Assembly: GCA_024244665.1 (NCBI GenBank)
Contig: JAAEOI010000682.1
Span: forward strand, 1 to 15,935
From: Bacteroidota bacterium
GTDB lineage: Bacteria > Bacteroidota > Bacteroidia > Bacteroidales > GCA-2748055
Direction of reading: 5' to 3'
DNA length: 15,935 bases
Below, piece by piece: positions 7,000-15,403 of the stretch. The notes beneath the pieces were generated by a model. It had not been told where the DNA came from, did no database searches, and worked only from the letters and a program-made list of their open reading frames with translations. Each line of letters begins with the position of its first letter. Within the stretch, counting starts at the first letter, position 1. The position numbers and the translations under genes were made by a program.

Positions 7000-8190
7000 T
7001 TATTTTTCTAGCTGCGCTTTGTAGTCCTGATAAAGCCTTGTTATCTTCTCCAGCTTCTCTCCCTCTTTACTTTCAAATTCCACCCCTCCGGTAATCAACC
7101 CTGAATAGGTTCCCGAAACAATACCCCAGGTACAGGCCTCTGCCAGGTCGTATCCCCCCGCTTTGCCAGAATTCATTTGTGTAATTAAGGAAGAAAGAAC
7201 ACCACCGGCAAAATTATCCCCGCATCCCGTAGTATCACATTGTAGTCCAGGAGTCTTGTATTTATGAAAAGGAAGCACCGCCATTCTGCCCAGCTCCTGA
7301 AAGGTAAAAAAACTTCCGTTGGAATAGCTCAATAGATCACCTGCACCACAGGTTATAATGAATGATGATGTCTTATGCCGGATAAAAAAATCAGCAGCAT
7401 CCTCAAGTTTTCCCATGCCACTAATCCTAAGTGCCTCCTCCTGGTCCATGATTAGTAGATCCATAAATTGAAAGCTCTCCTCAGATCGCCCCATGGGCCA
7501 TTTTTTATCAGGAGCCAGATTTTCATTCCTGAAATCAAAAACCGTAGTAACGATATTTATGCTCCCCTTTTCTTTACCCTTTTTCAACAACTCCGATAAA
7601 TGATCATGGATGGGAGGAACCAGGGCCGTGCCACCATAGAATAAAACATCCGCATTAAAAAAGTCCTGATCCAGCCTTGCCGGGATATATTTCCCGGCTA
7701 CCCCAATGGTATTTATAAAAGCACGCTCTCCATGTCCTTCGTTATAATCAGGATCCGAAAGTACAATAGTTTTTGGGGTGGCTCCTTCAATAATTTCATA
7801 ATGGTCCAGCTTAACCGGGGTTCTTCCAATTAATTCCCGGAGCCTTCTTCCGGCTGCATCATTTCCCAGAGCTCCAAAAAAGCAAAAACCGGCCTGCTGA
7901 CCATGAAGAAGCTGTGAAGCATGGATCATCGCGACTATACAAGGCCCCCCTACATTCACTACCTCAGATTCTGTTCCCGGGAGAATTTTCTGATGGATCT
8001 CATCAAGCTCTTCCCCGGTGTATCTCACCAGGTCTTCTGAAAACACGAGATTCCCAGGCATGATACCCCCATCTCCGGGCTTCGTTGAAAAGCGAGCCTG
8101 CAGTTCCGGATTTTTGAAACTTACATTAGTATAAATATAATCAAGCAGGCTGCATCCCACCCCCGATATTTTGATTGGCTCCTCACTCAT
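7000..8190 (-). CDS. PfkB-family carbohydrate kinase
   Basis: A 396-residue sugar kinase of the ribokinase/PfkB family, longer than the usual 300-330 because of an extended N-terminal part (residues 25-80). The C-terminal family signature DTTGCGDNFAGG begins at D319, and D325 is the expected catalytic base. VNVGGPCIVAMIHAS (about 79-93) is in the place of the first PfkB motif but lacks its usual Asn. FFGALGND (about 104-111) is a typical substrate-side loop. The start overlaps the stop of the upstream D-lyxose isomerase-family gene by 8 bp, so the pair is translationally linked and probably acts in sequence. The substrate is inferred as a ketose such as D-xylulose or D-fructose, not shown. 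Five sampled 60-base lines average about 41% G+C, lower than the neighbouring lpx and thiL genes. Confidence 0.85.
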   Translation of the reverse strand: MSEEPIKISGVGCSLLDYIYTNVSFKNPELQARFSTKPGDGGIMPGNLVFSEDLVRYTGEELDEIHQKILPGTESEVVNVGGPCIVAMIHASQLLHGQQAGFCFFGALGNDAAGRRLRELIGRTPVKLDHYEIIEGATPKTIVLSDPDYNEGHGERAFINTIGVAGKYIPARLDQDFFNADVLFYGGTALVPPIHDHLSELLKKGKEKGSINIVTTVFDFRNENLAPDKKWPMGRSEESFQFMDLLIMDQEEALRISGMGKLEDAADFFIRHKTSSFIITCGAGDLLSYSNGSFFTFQELGRMAVLPFHKYKTPGLQCDTTGCGDNFAGGVLSSLITQMNSGKAGGYDLAEACTWGIVSGTYSGLITGGVEFESKEGEKLEKITRLYQDYKAQLEK

Positions 8191-8854
8191 TTAAATAATC
8201 GCTAATTAACAAATATCGAGGCGGTTCGTCTTCAACAATGTCTGGGAACCGGCCAACCCCATCTGCGAAGAAATTATCATTCTCATCATCATTTACGGCA
8301 CTTACCTCCCCGATCAGGACCCTCCCACTGCCCTCTTCTCCATAGAAACTATGACTCAAATTGGGTGGCAGACAAATACTTTGTCCGGGCACAAGGCGGA
8401 TTTTTTCACCTTCCGAAAACTCATAAACCATGCCATCGATGCGGACTTCGACGGGTGAGGTTCCCGCAACCTTACTCTCATTTGAATGATACAGTTCGAT
8501 AAGCAGATTACCTCCGCCCCGATTGATAATGTCTTCCATTTTAGTGCGGTGATAATGCCGTGGAGTGACCTGGTTCTCACCGGCTATCATGATCTTTTCA
8601 CAATAGGATTTTTGACCTTGTCCCAGGATCCCATTCCTGATTGAAAACAGGATTAATCCGGTCTGACCGAACCGTCCTGAACCAAAATCAGTCAAATCCC
8701 AACCAAGGCGGTTATGCTTAATCTCAGTATCATCCAGCGCATTAGCCCTCCATTCATCGGGCGACCAGTAGCCCCAAACCGGCAACTTAAACTGCATGGT
8801 CTCAAAAAAAACAATAGCCGAGGTAATCTTAAGGTTAATTTCGGATCTCGTCAT
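8183..8854 (-). CDS. D-lyxose ketol-isomerase family protein
   Basis: A 223-residue cupin-fold isomerase of the D-lyxose isomerase family (E. coli z5688 and B. subtilis YdaE type, about 225-230 residues). The metal site is visible: H100 and H102 in VTPRHYHRTK, E107 in the adjoining KMEDIINRGGG, and H168 in CLPPNLSHSFYG. The tail GEVSAVNDDENDNF followed by GRFPDIVEDEPP is also characteristic. Characterised members interconvert D-lyxose and D-xylulose, and also D-mannose and D-fructose, with Mn2+ as cofactor. The start ATG at 8854 is preceded by GGGGGAG about 5 nt upstream, one of the few Shine-Dalgarno-like sites in the window. It lies 51 bp downstream of thiL and overlaps the kinase start by 8 bp. 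Which sugar it uses here is unknown. Confidence 0.87.
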   Translation of the reverse strand: MTRSEINLKITSAIVFFETMQFKLPVWGYWSPDEWRANALDDTEIKHNRLGWDLTDFGSGRFGQTGLILFSIRNGILGQGQKSYCEKIMIAGENQVTPRHYHRTKMEDIINRGGGNLLIELYHSNESKVAGTSPVEVRIDGMVYEFSEGEKIRLVPGQSICLPPNLSHSFYGEEGSGRVLIGEVSAVNDDENDNFFADGVGRFPDIVEDEPPRYLLISDYLNE

Positions 8855-8905
8855 GATGCTCCCCCAGGAATATGATTTATTCCAGTAAATATAACAATTA
8901 CAATA

Positions 8906-9943
8906 TTAATGCGGGTATGCATTCCACCCCTGCGCCTGCAGGAGGATTCCGTTTCCGTCATTGCCCACCAGCAGGGCCTTGCCATCATTGTCGGTCATAT
9001 TGCCGATCACGCTTACCCCTTCGATAGCCGATACCTTATCATAATCGGAAAGGGCAACGGTAAACAATAATTCGTAATCCTCCCCGCCATGCAGGGCTGC
9101 TACCAACGGTTCGAGCTGGAACTCCGCAGCGGCTTCTTTGGTCTCTTCGGCCATTGGGATCCGTTCATCATAAACCTGGCAGCCCAGACCTGAAGCTTTA
9201 CAGATATGGAGTAGTTCGGATGAGAGCCCATCGGAGATGTCAATCATGGATGAAGGCGTGATCCCTGCCTCCTTCAGGGCAAGCAGCACATCCACCCGGG
9301 GCTCGGGCTTCAGGAACCTTTCCAGTACATAGTCATAGCCCTTCAACTCTGGCTGAAACTCCGGATCGGCTGCATTCAGTTGCTTCTCCCTCTCCAGGAT
9401 CTTCAGGCCCATGTAGGCTGATCCAAGATCGCCAGTCACGCACACCAGCTGGTTGGGCTTTGCTCCACTGCGCAGGGCAAGCTCCTCTTTCTTTGCCGTA
9501 CCAAGAGCTGTAACGGAGATGACCAGCCCGGTAAACGATGCGGAGGTATCCCCACCCACCAGGTCGACACCAAAGCGCTCGCAGGCCAGTTTGGCTCCTT
9601 CATAGAATTCCTCCAGGGCCTCGACCGAAAACTTTCCTGAGATCCCGAGAGACAGGGTGATCTGCCTGGGGGCAGCGTTCATGGCGTAAACATCCGAGAG
9701 GTTTACCACCACCGCCTTGTATCCAAGGTGTTTCAATGGAGTATAAACCAGGTCAAAATGAACACCCTCCAGCAGAAGATCCGTTGTAACCACCTGGTAA
9801 TAAGGGCCGTGATCAATCACAGCCGCATCATCACCAATGCCCTTAATGGTACTCTCCTGCTTACACTGGATGCCTGAGGTAAGATGTTCGATGAGGCCAA
9901 ACTCACCAAGCTCTTCGATGGTACGGATTTTTTTTGATGTCAT
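8906..9943 (-). CDS. thiL: Thiamine-monophosphate kinase
   Basis: A 345-residue ThiL, which phosphorylates thiamine monophosphate to thiamine diphosphate with ATP in the cytosol. It belongs to the PurM/AIR synthetase-like fold. Visible motifs are GIGDDAAV (35-42), TTDLLLEGVHFD (53-64, nucleotide and Mg2+ site), NLSDVYAMNAAPRQ (81-94), LVGGDTS (128-134), VTGDLGSAYMGL (169-180), and further on MIDISDGLSSELLHI and HGGEDYELLF. The length matches the family, and no key motif is missing. The start is the ATG at 9943, about 42 nt downstream of the predicted transcription start. No other thiamine gene and no TPP riboswitch-like structure is seen nearby. It may be co-transcribed with the two sugar genes downstream (51-bp gap). 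Confidence 0.96.
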   Translation of the reverse strand: MTSKKIRTIEELGEFGLIEHLTSGIQCKQESTIKGIGDDAAVIDHGPYYQVVTTDLLLEGVHFDLVYTPLKHLGYKAVVVNLSDVYAMNAAPRQITLSLGISGKFSVEALEEFYEGAKLACERFGVDLVGGDTSASFTGLVISVTALGTAKKEELALRSGAKPNQLVCVTGDLGSAYMGLKILEREKQLNAADPEFQPELKGYDYVLERFLKPEPRVDVLLALKEAGITPSSMIDISDGLSSELLHICKASGLGCQVYDERIPMAEETKEAAAEFQLEPLVAALHGGEDYELLFTVALSDYDKVSAIEGVSVIGNMTDNDGKALLVGNDGNGILLQAQGWNAYPH

Positions 9944-9990
9944 ACCGGGATAGGTTAATTCTTGAACAATTGAAATAGGCTATTGTAATA

Positions 9991-9998
9991 CAAATGTA
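9991..9998 (-). promoter_or_regulatory. -7 element for thiL
   Basis: On the minus strand TACATTTG (9998-9991) fits TAnnTTTG and would start transcription near 9985, about 42 nt before the thiL ATG. I find no exact TTTG at the expected -33 distance. It lies only 14 bp from the oppositely oriented sufB element, so the two promoters overlap. Confidence 0.38.
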
Positions 9999-10012
9999 AG
10001 CACAAGTTTTTG

Positions 10013-10020
10013 TATATTTG
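10013..10020 (+). promoter_or_regulatory. -7 element for the suf operon
   Basis: TATATTTG at 10013-10020 fits TAnnTTTG. Transcription would start near 10026, leaving a leader of about 30 nt, very A/T-rich, before the sufB GTG. No clear TTTG at -33. I see no IscR-like or other recognisable operator, so how the operon responds to iron or oxidative stress cannot be read here. Confidence 0.45.
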
Positions 10021-10057
10021 CACCTTATTTTAAATTAATCTAATTTACAATTAGTTA

Positions 10058-11503
10058 GTGGCAAACCAGGAGAAGATATTAAGTGAGGTAACTGACAGCG
10101 ACTATAAATATGGTTTCCAGACAGATATAGATACCGAGACCATCCCAAAGGGATTGAGCGAGGATGTTGTCCGGATCATCTCATCCAAAAAAGAGGAGCC
10201 CGAGTGGCTCCTGGAAGCGAGGCTGAAGGCCTTCCGGCACTGGCAGACCCTTGAGATGCCCGAATGGGCCCATCTTCTGATCCCGAAGATCAACTACCAG
10301 GACATCATCTATTATGCGGCACCCAAACAAGAGGCCAAATATGAGAGCCTCGATGAGGTGGATCCGGAGCTGATCGATACCTTTAATAAACTGGGCATCC
10401 CCCTTGAGGAGCAGAAACAGCTGGCAGGGGTGGCCGTTGATGCGGTAATGGACAGCGTATCGGTGAAGACCACCTTCCAGGATACCCTGGCCGACAAAGG
10501 GATTATCTTCTGTTCCTTCAGTGAGGCTGTGCAAAACCATCCCGACCTGATCAAAAAATACATGGGATCGGTGGTGCCTTACACGGATAACTATTTCGCA
10601 GCCCTCAATTCGGCGGTATTCAGTGACGGATCGTTCAGTTATATCCCTAAAGGGGTGCGATGCCCGATGGAGCTATCCACCTATTTCAGGATCAATACTG
10701 CTAATACAGGGCAGTTTGAACGCACCCTGATTGTGGCTGAAGACGACTCCTATGTGAGTTACCTTGAGGGGTGTACTGCACCCATGCGCGATGAGAACCA
10801 GCTACATGCAGCCATTGTCGAGATTGTGGCCATGGAAAATGCAGAGGTGAAGTACTCCACGGTACAGAATTGGTACCCGGGCGACAAAGATGGAAAGGGC
10901 GGCATCTTCAACTTTGTGACCAAACGGGGAATCTGCAAAGGTGACAATTCGAAGATCTCCTGGACACAGGTGGAGACTGGTTCGGCCGTCACCTGGAAAT
11001 ACCCCAGCTGTATTCTCAAGGGTAACAATTCGGTGGGTGAGTTCTATTCGGTGGCGGTGACCAACAACCACCAGCAGGCCGACACAGGAACCAAGATGAT
11101 CCACATTGGTAAGAACACCCGTTCCACTATCATCTCCAAGGGGATCAGTGCCGGGAAGAGTCAGAACTCTTACAGGGGACTTGTAAAAGTGCTGAAGGGT
11201 GCAAAAAACGCAAGGAACTTCTCCCAGTGCGACAGCCTGTTGTTGGGTGACCAGTGCGGGGCACATACCTTCCCTTACCTGGAGGTGGACAATCAGACGG
11301 CAATCGTGGAACATGAAGCCACCACTTCAAAAATCGGGGAGGATCAGATTTTTTACTGCAACCAGCGGGGCATCGATACGGAGAATGCCATCAGCCTGAT
11401 CGTAAACGGCTATGCCAAGGAGGTACTGAATAAACTACCCATGGAGTTTGCAGTGGAGGCGCAGAAGCTTTTAGCAATTACACTGGAAGGGAGTGTTGGA
11501 TAA
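10058..11503 (+). CDS. sufB: Fe-S cluster assembly scaffold protein SufB
   Basis: A 481-residue SufB, the scaffold subunit of SufBC2D on which nascent Fe-S clusters form. The start is GTG at 10058, not ATG: an in-frame TAG lies at 10052-10054, and the N-terminus ([19 protein letters not shown]) matches family starts, so GTG is well supported. Residues 70-120 hold the variable N-terminal region; the right-handed parallel beta-helix core includes [19 protein letters not shown]391 ([13 protein letters not shown]) corresponds to E. coli C405, the sulfur acceptor and cluster site, and E418-H419-E420 (VEHEATTS) to E. coli E432-H433-E434. The C-terminal helical part ([20 protein letters not shown]) binds SufC. 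It is first in the operon and is followed by an unusually long 105-bp spacer. Confidence 0.97.
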   Translation: MANQEKILSEVTDSDYKYGFQTDIDTETIPKGLSEDVVRIISSKKEEPEWLLEARLKAFRHWQTLEMPEWAHLLIPKINYQDIIYYAAPKQEAKYESLDEVDPELIDTFNKLGIPLEEQKQLAGVAVDAVMDSVSVKTTFQDTLADKGIIFCSFSEAVQNHPDLIKKYMGSVVPYTDNYFAALNSAVFSDGSFSYIPKGVRCPMELSTYFRINTANTGQFERTLIVAEDDSYVSYLEGCTAPMRDENQLHAAIVEIVAMENAEVKYSTVQNWYPGDKDGKGGIFNFVTKRGICKGDNSKISWTQVETGSAVTWKYPSCILKGNNSVGEFYSVAVTNNHQQADTGTKMIHIGKNTRSTIISKGISAGKSQNSYRGLVKVLKGAKNARNFSQCDSLLLGDQCGAHTFPYLEVDNQTAIVEHEATTSKIGEDQIFYCNQRGIDTENAISLIVNGYAKEVLNKLPMEFAVEAQKLLAITLEGSVG

Positions 11504-11608
11504 AAGAATTAGTTGATGAGCAAATAAGTAAATCGGTAATTGTTCCCTTACCTATTTACTCAATTACACGAACGAAATGAGCATTTTTACACGAGCGAAG
11601 CGATTACT
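11504..11608 (+). repeat. Repeat-rich 105-bp spacer between sufB and sufC
   Basis: Two structures fill this gap. An imperfect inverted repeat spans 11527-11560: AGTAAAT-c-GGTAA against TTACC-t-ATTTACT, 12 pairs with one mismatch and an 8-nt loop. Next to it, a 17-nt direct repeat occurs at 11564-11580 and 11587-11603 (ttacacgaacgaaatga and ttacacgagcgaagcga), 14 of 17 identical, all differences being transitions. The second copy ends 5 bp before the sufC ATG. No TAnnTTTG promoter is present. Every other suf gap is 12 bp or less. It may be a remnant of a short interspersed repeat or an RNA element between the cistrons. Confidence 0.6.
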
Positions 11609-12370
11609 ATGTTAGAAATAAAAGACTTAAGAGTAAATATTGAAGATAAGGAAATCCTGAAGGGGATCAATCTCTCCATAAATGCAGGAGAGGTTCATGC
11701 AATCATGGGCCCCAACGGCTCGGGGAAGAGCACACTGGCTTCGGCACTGGCTGGGCGTGACTATTTTGACATCACCCATGGCAAGGTGACTTACGATGGG
11801 AAGGACCTGCTGGAGCTGGCTCCCGAGGACAGGGCCAGGGAGGGGATCTTCCTGGGATTCCAGTACCCTGTTGAGATTCCGGGTGTGAGCATGGTAAATT
11901 TCCTTCGCACTGCCATCAACGAGAAGCGCAAATACCTGGGGCAGAATCCGCTGCCTGCAGGAGATTTCCTGAAACTGATGAGGGAGAAGAAGAAGGTTGT
12001 AGAGATCAATTCCGACCTCACTAACCGTTCGGTGAATGAAGGATTCTCGGGGGGTGAGAAAAAGAAGAACGAGATATTCCAGATGGCACTGCTTGAACCG
12101 AAACTGGCTGTGCTGGATGAAACTGATTCGGGACTCGATATTGATGCCCTCCGTGTTGTGGCCAACGGAGTAAATAAGCTCCGTTCGCCCGAGAATGCCA
12201 CTGTTGTTATCACCCACTACCAGCGGTTGCTGGATTATATTGTTCCCGACTTTGTGCATGTACTGTACAAAGGCAGGATCGTTAAATCGGGAGACAAAGC
12301 CCTGGCAAAGGAGCTGGAGGAACATGGATACGACTGGATCAAGCAAGAAGTGGATCATGAAGACGATTGA
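11609..12370 (+). CDS. sufC: Fe-S cluster assembly ATPase SufC
   Basis: A 253-residue ABC-type ATPase that drives conformational change of the SufBC2D scaffold; it is soluble, not a transporter. Walker A is GPNGSGKST (34-42, K40). FLGFQYPVEIPGVS is the SufC-specific Q-loop region, NEGFSGGEKKKNE the ABC signature, LAVLDETDSGLD the Walker B with its glutamate, and VVITHYQRLLDY carries the switch histidine. The start is the ATG at 11609 (MLEIKDLRVNIED). An in-frame TTG at 11540 would add 23 residues encoded by the repeat-rich spacer, and they match nothing in the family. Its end overlaps the sufD start by 14 bp, so SufC and SufD are probably translationally coupled. Confidence 0.97.
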   Translation: MLEIKDLRVNIEDKEILKGINLSINAGEVHAIMGPNGSGKSTLASALAGRDYFDITHGKVTYDGKDLLELAPEDRAREGIFLGFQYPVEIPGVSMVNFLRTAINEKRKYLGQNPLPAGDFLKLMREKKKVVEINSDLTNRSVNEGFSGGEKKKNEIFQMALLEPKLAVLDETDSGLDIDALRVVANGVNKLRSPENATVVITHYQRLLDYIVPDFVHVLYKGRIVKSGDKALAKELEEHGYDWIKQEVDHEDD

Positions 12371-13727
12371 GGCAAGCGGCACAGCCGAAAAATATATTGA
12401 ACTGTTCACGCAGAACAGGGGACTCATCAGTAATGGCGAACCGGTCTTTATAAGTGAACTGCGGGAGGAAGCCATCCGTTCGTTTGAGAAAAACGGCTTC
12501 CCCGACAGGGCACAGGAGGACTACCGGTACTCGCACCTGGAGCCCGCATTTGATGGGGAGTTATCCTTTGTATTTACTCCCAGGGAGATCAGCTTTGACA
12601 ATAGGGATTTGTTCCGGTGCGATGTACCCATGTTAGACGCAAATGTGCTGACTGTATTGAACGGATTCTTTTACAATCCTGATGGGCCTGCACTTTTTGA
12701 ACTGGGGAACGGGATTATTTACGGAAGCCTTAAGGAGGCCATAAACACTTACCCTGACCTTGTTCGGGAGCACCTTGGGAAAAATGCAAACATGGAAAAG
12801 GAGGCTTTTGTCTCCCTGAATACAGCCTTTTCCCAGGATGGTATCTTTCTGTATGTCCCAAAAGGGAAGAAACTGGAAAAACCGATCCAGATCATCAACC
12901 TGCTGCTGTCTGACAAAAACCAGATGGTACAGCACAGGAACTTGTTTGTGGTTGAGGAAAACGGATCGGCCCAGGTAATTATATGTGACCATACCCTGTC
13001 TCCCCACCTCTTCCTTACAAACTCTGTGACAGAATCCTTTGTGGGTGAGAATGCAGATCTGGATGTACTGAGGCTCCAGAACGAGCACAACAATTCGTGC
13101 CAGGTCACCAACACCTGGATTAGCCAGAAGCGAAGCTCCCGCTGCCAGCATGGCACCATCACCCTTCACGGGGGGAGGGTACGGAACAATCTCCATGTGA
13201 AAATGAGCGGCGAAGGAGCTGAGACCAATGCAATGGGACTTTTCCTTGAAGATAAAATGCAGCATGTGGACAATTTCACCGTAATTGAGCATGCTGCTCC
13301 CAATTGCAGCAGCAACCAGCACTACAAGGGGGTACTTGATGACATGTCGACCGGTGCCTTTAACGGGAAGATTCATGTCTACCCCGATGCACAAAAAACC
13401 CAGGCATTCCAATCCAATAACAACATCCTGCTCACCAATACAGCCAGGATGCATACCAAACCACAGCTGGAGATCTATGCCGATGATGTGAAATGCAGTC
13501 ACGGTGCCACGGTTGGACAACTGGATGAGGATGCCCTCTTCTATCTTCAGTCAAGGGGGATTCCAATAAATGAGAGCAGGCTGCTGCTTATGGATGCATT
13601 TACTCATGAGGTGATCTCAAGGATCAAACAATCCTCCCTCCAGGAGCGGATCTCCGACCTGGTGAGCAAGCGACTGCGTGGGGAGCTATCCAGGTGTAAC
13701 AACTGTGCCATGAACTGCCAGGATTAA
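12357..13727 (+). CDS. sufD: Fe-S cluster assembly protein SufD
   Basis: A 456-residue SufD, the SufB paralogue that completes the SufBC2D scaffold and helps bring in iron. The start is the ATG at 12357 inside the end of sufC. The N-terminal helical part (about 1-110) includes FPDRAQEDYRYSHLEP, and the beta-helix core runs through FVSLNTAFSQDGIFLYVPKG and onward. C380 and H382 in DDVKCSHGATVGQLDED correspond to E. coli C358 and H360; the histidine is the residue paired with SufB C405 at the cluster site. The C-terminus carries RGIPINESRLLLMDAF. The last residues include CNNCAMNCQD, three cysteines within a short tail, which I do not recognise as an E. coli feature. sufS starts 12 bp downstream. 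Confidence 0.96.
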   Translation: MKTIEASGTAEKYIELFTQNRGLISNGEPVFISELREEAIRSFEKNGFPDRAQEDYRYSHLEPAFDGELSFVFTPREISFDNRDLFRCDVPMLDANVLTVLNGFFYNPDGPALFELGNGIIYGSLKEAINTYPDLVREHLGKNANMEKEAFVSLNTAFSQDGIFLYVPKGKKLEKPIQIINLLLSDKNQMVQHRNLFVVEENGSAQVIICDHTLSPHLFLTNSVTESFVGENADLDVLRLQNEHNNSCQVTNTWISQKRSSRCQHGTITLHGGRVRNNLHVKMSGEGAETNAMGLFLEDKMQHVDNFTVIEHAAPNCSSNQHYKGVLDDMSTGAFNGKIHVYPDAQKTQAFQSNNNILLTNTARMHTKPQLEIYADDVKCSHGATVGQLDEDALFYLQSRGIPINESRLLLMDAFTHEVISRIKQSSLQERISDLVSKRLRGELSRCNNCAMNCQD

Positions 13728-13739
13728 TTCTCTTTTCCC

Positions 13740-14960
13740 ATGGGATTCGACATCAACAAAGTCAGGAATGATTTCCCCATACTGGGCCAGCAGGTATACA
13801 ACAAACCGCTGATCTATCTGGATAATGGGGCAACCACCCAGAAACCGGCCGTGGTGATTGACACCATTCACGAACTGCAGTCGCAGTACAACAGCTCGAT
13901 CCACCGGGGCATCCACTTCCTGAGCGAGCAGATGACCGGACGGTATGAAGATGCCCGGGAGACTGCTAGGAAATTCCTCAATGCCTCCTCTTCGAAGGAA
14001 GTAATTTTCACCAGCGGGGCCACAGGGTCAATCAACACGGTAGCTTTTTCTTTCGGGGAGAAATATGTGGGTGAAGGTGATGAGATCCTCATCTCCGAAA
14101 TGGAGCACCATTCCAACATTGTCCCCTGGCAGATGCTTTGTGAGCGAAAAGGAGCCCGGTTGAAAGTAATCCCCTTTGATGAATCAGGCGTACTGAAACT
14201 GGATGAGCTGGACTCACTGCTCAACGACCGGACACGCATCGTGGCACTGGCCCACGCCTCCAATTCGCTGGCCACCATCAATCCGGTGAAAGAGGTAATC
14301 AGGCGTGCTCACGAAAAGGCGATTCCGGTGATGCTCGATGGCGCTCAGATGGTGCAGCACGGTGCAGTGGATGTTCAGGATCTGGATTGCGACTTCTATG
14401 TATTCTCTTCCCACAAAATATTTGGGCCCACCGGATCGGGTGTACTCTACGGAAAGGAGTCCCTGCTCGAGGAGCTCCCACCATACCAGGGAGGCGGCGA
14501 TATGGTGGACCAGGTCACTTTCGAAAAGACCAGCTATAATACCCTGCCCTTTAAATTTGAAGCGGGAACCACTAACTACATCGGAGCCATCGGCCTGGCA
14601 AGTGCCCTTGCGTATGTAATGGATCTGGGCATAGAGGGGATTCTTGCCCACGAAGAAGAACTGACCCGGTACACCCTGGAGAGACTGGAAAGTATTCCGG
14701 GACTGGTTCTCTATGGAAATGCGAAAGACCGGATTTCCGTTTTCTCTTTTTTGCTCGAACATATTCATACCTACGATGCAGCGATGATCCTGGACAAGAT
14801 GGGTATTGCGGTGCGGACTGGCACCCATTGTACCCAGCCGGTGATGGACCACTACGGCATCACAGGAACCATAAGAGCCTCCATGGTGTTCTATAATACC
14901 ACAGATGAGGTGGACCAACTGGTGAAGGGGATTGAAAGAACCATACAAATGCTATCATAA
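13740..14960 (+). CDS. sufS: Cysteine desulfurase SufS
   Basis: A 406-residue, PLP-dependent cysteine desulfurase that removes sulfur from cysteine as an enzyme persulfide and passes it to SufE. The length and numbering match E. coli SufS closely: H123 stacks on PLP (EMEHHSNIVPWQ), K226 is the PLP Schiff-base lysine (FSSHKIFGPTGSG), and C364 carries the persulfide (RTGTHCTQPVM). The short loop before C364 and the RTGxHC motif mark it as the SufS (group II) type and not IscS/NifS. Other features are LDNGATTQKP (28-37) and FTSGATGSIN (near 90-100). It starts 12 bp after sufD and is followed by sufE after 9 bp, the usual desulfurase-acceptor pair. Confidence 0.97.
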   Translation: MGFDINKVRNDFPILGQQVYNKPLIYLDNGATTQKPAVVIDTIHELQSQYNSSIHRGIHFLSEQMTGRYEDARETARKFLNASSSKEVIFTSGATGSINTVAFSFGEKYVGEGDEILISEMEHHSNIVPWQMLCERKGARLKVIPFDESGVLKLDELDSLLNDRTRIVALAHASNSLATINPVKEVIRRAHEKAIPVMLDGAQMVQHGAVDVQDLDCDFYVFSSHKIFGPTGSGVLYGKESLLEELPPYQGGGDMVDQVTFEKTSYNTLPFKFEAGTTNYIGAIGLASALAYVMDLGIEGILAHEEELTRYTLERLESIPGLVLYGNAKDRISVFSFLLEHIHTYDAAMILDKMGIAVRTGTHCTQPVMDHYGITGTIRASMVFYNTTDEVDQLVKGIERTIQMLS

Positions 14961-14969
14961 CAGTATAAA

Positions 14970-15398
14970 ATGAACCTTAACGAAGTACAAAAGGATATCG
15001 TGGAAGAGTTTTCGATTTTCGAAGACTGGCTGGATCGATACAACTATCTGATTGAACTGGGTAACGACCTGCCTGAGATTGATCCACAATATAAAAGCAA
15101 TGAGTACCTGATCAACGGCTGTCAGTCGAAAGTATGGCTGCATGCCGATCTGGAGGATGGGAAACTGGTGTTCAACGCGGATAGCGATGCCATCATAGTC
15201 AAGGGCATTGTGGCCCTGCTGGTTAAAGTAATGAATGGCCGCACCCCTGATGAAATCGTGGAAAACAAACTGTTCTTCATCGATGAGATCGGACTAAGTC
15301 AGAACCTCTCACCCACCCGCTCCAACGGCTTGCTGGCCATGGTGAAAAAGATGAGACTTTATGCCATTGCCTACCAGGCAAGAAGTCAACAAAATTGA
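14970..15398 (+). CDS. sufE: Cysteine desulfuration protein SufE
   Basis: A 142-residue SufE, the sulfur acceptor that takes persulfide from SufS C364 and delivers it to SufB. The acceptor is C51, in YLINGCQSKVW, the same number as in E. coli SufE. WLDRYNYLIELGNDLP (20-35) and FIDEIGLSQNLSPTRSNGLLAMVKKM are conserved family segments. It lies 9 bp after sufS, and the next gene starts 5 bp after its stop, so it belongs to the same transcript. Confidence 0.95.
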   Translation: MNLNEVQKDIVEEFSIFEDWLDRYNYLIELGNDLPEIDPQYKSNEYLINGCQSKVWLHADLEDGKLVFNADSDAIIVKGIVALLVKVMNGRTPDEIVENKLFFIDEIGLSQNLSPTRSNGLLAMVKKMRLYAIAYQARSQQN

Positions 15399-15403
15399 AC
15401 AAA

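Noticed and set aside
9944..10057. TPP riboswitch upstream of thiL
   Set aside because: The gap is A/T-rich and too short on the thiL side (about 42 nt of leader), and the conserved THI-box words are not seen.
11516..11527. A tiny leader peptide (ATG AGC AAA TAA) between sufB and sufC
   Set aside because: Three codons with no ribosome binding site and no attenuation signal; nothing separates it from chance.
11527..11560. The sufB-sufC inverted repeat as a rho-independent terminator
   Set aside because: The stem is A/T-rich with a mismatch, no T run follows, and sufC must be read through from the sufB promoter because no other promoter is visible.
11540..11608. N-terminal extension of SufC from a TTG at 11540
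   Set aside because: The added 23 residues come from the repeat-rich spacer, and the ATG at 11609 begins exactly with the conserved SufC N-terminus.
12195..12356. Upstream extension of SufD overlapping sufC
   Set aside because: The sequence is an out-of-frame reading of sufC; the SufD-like protein starts at the ATG at 12357.
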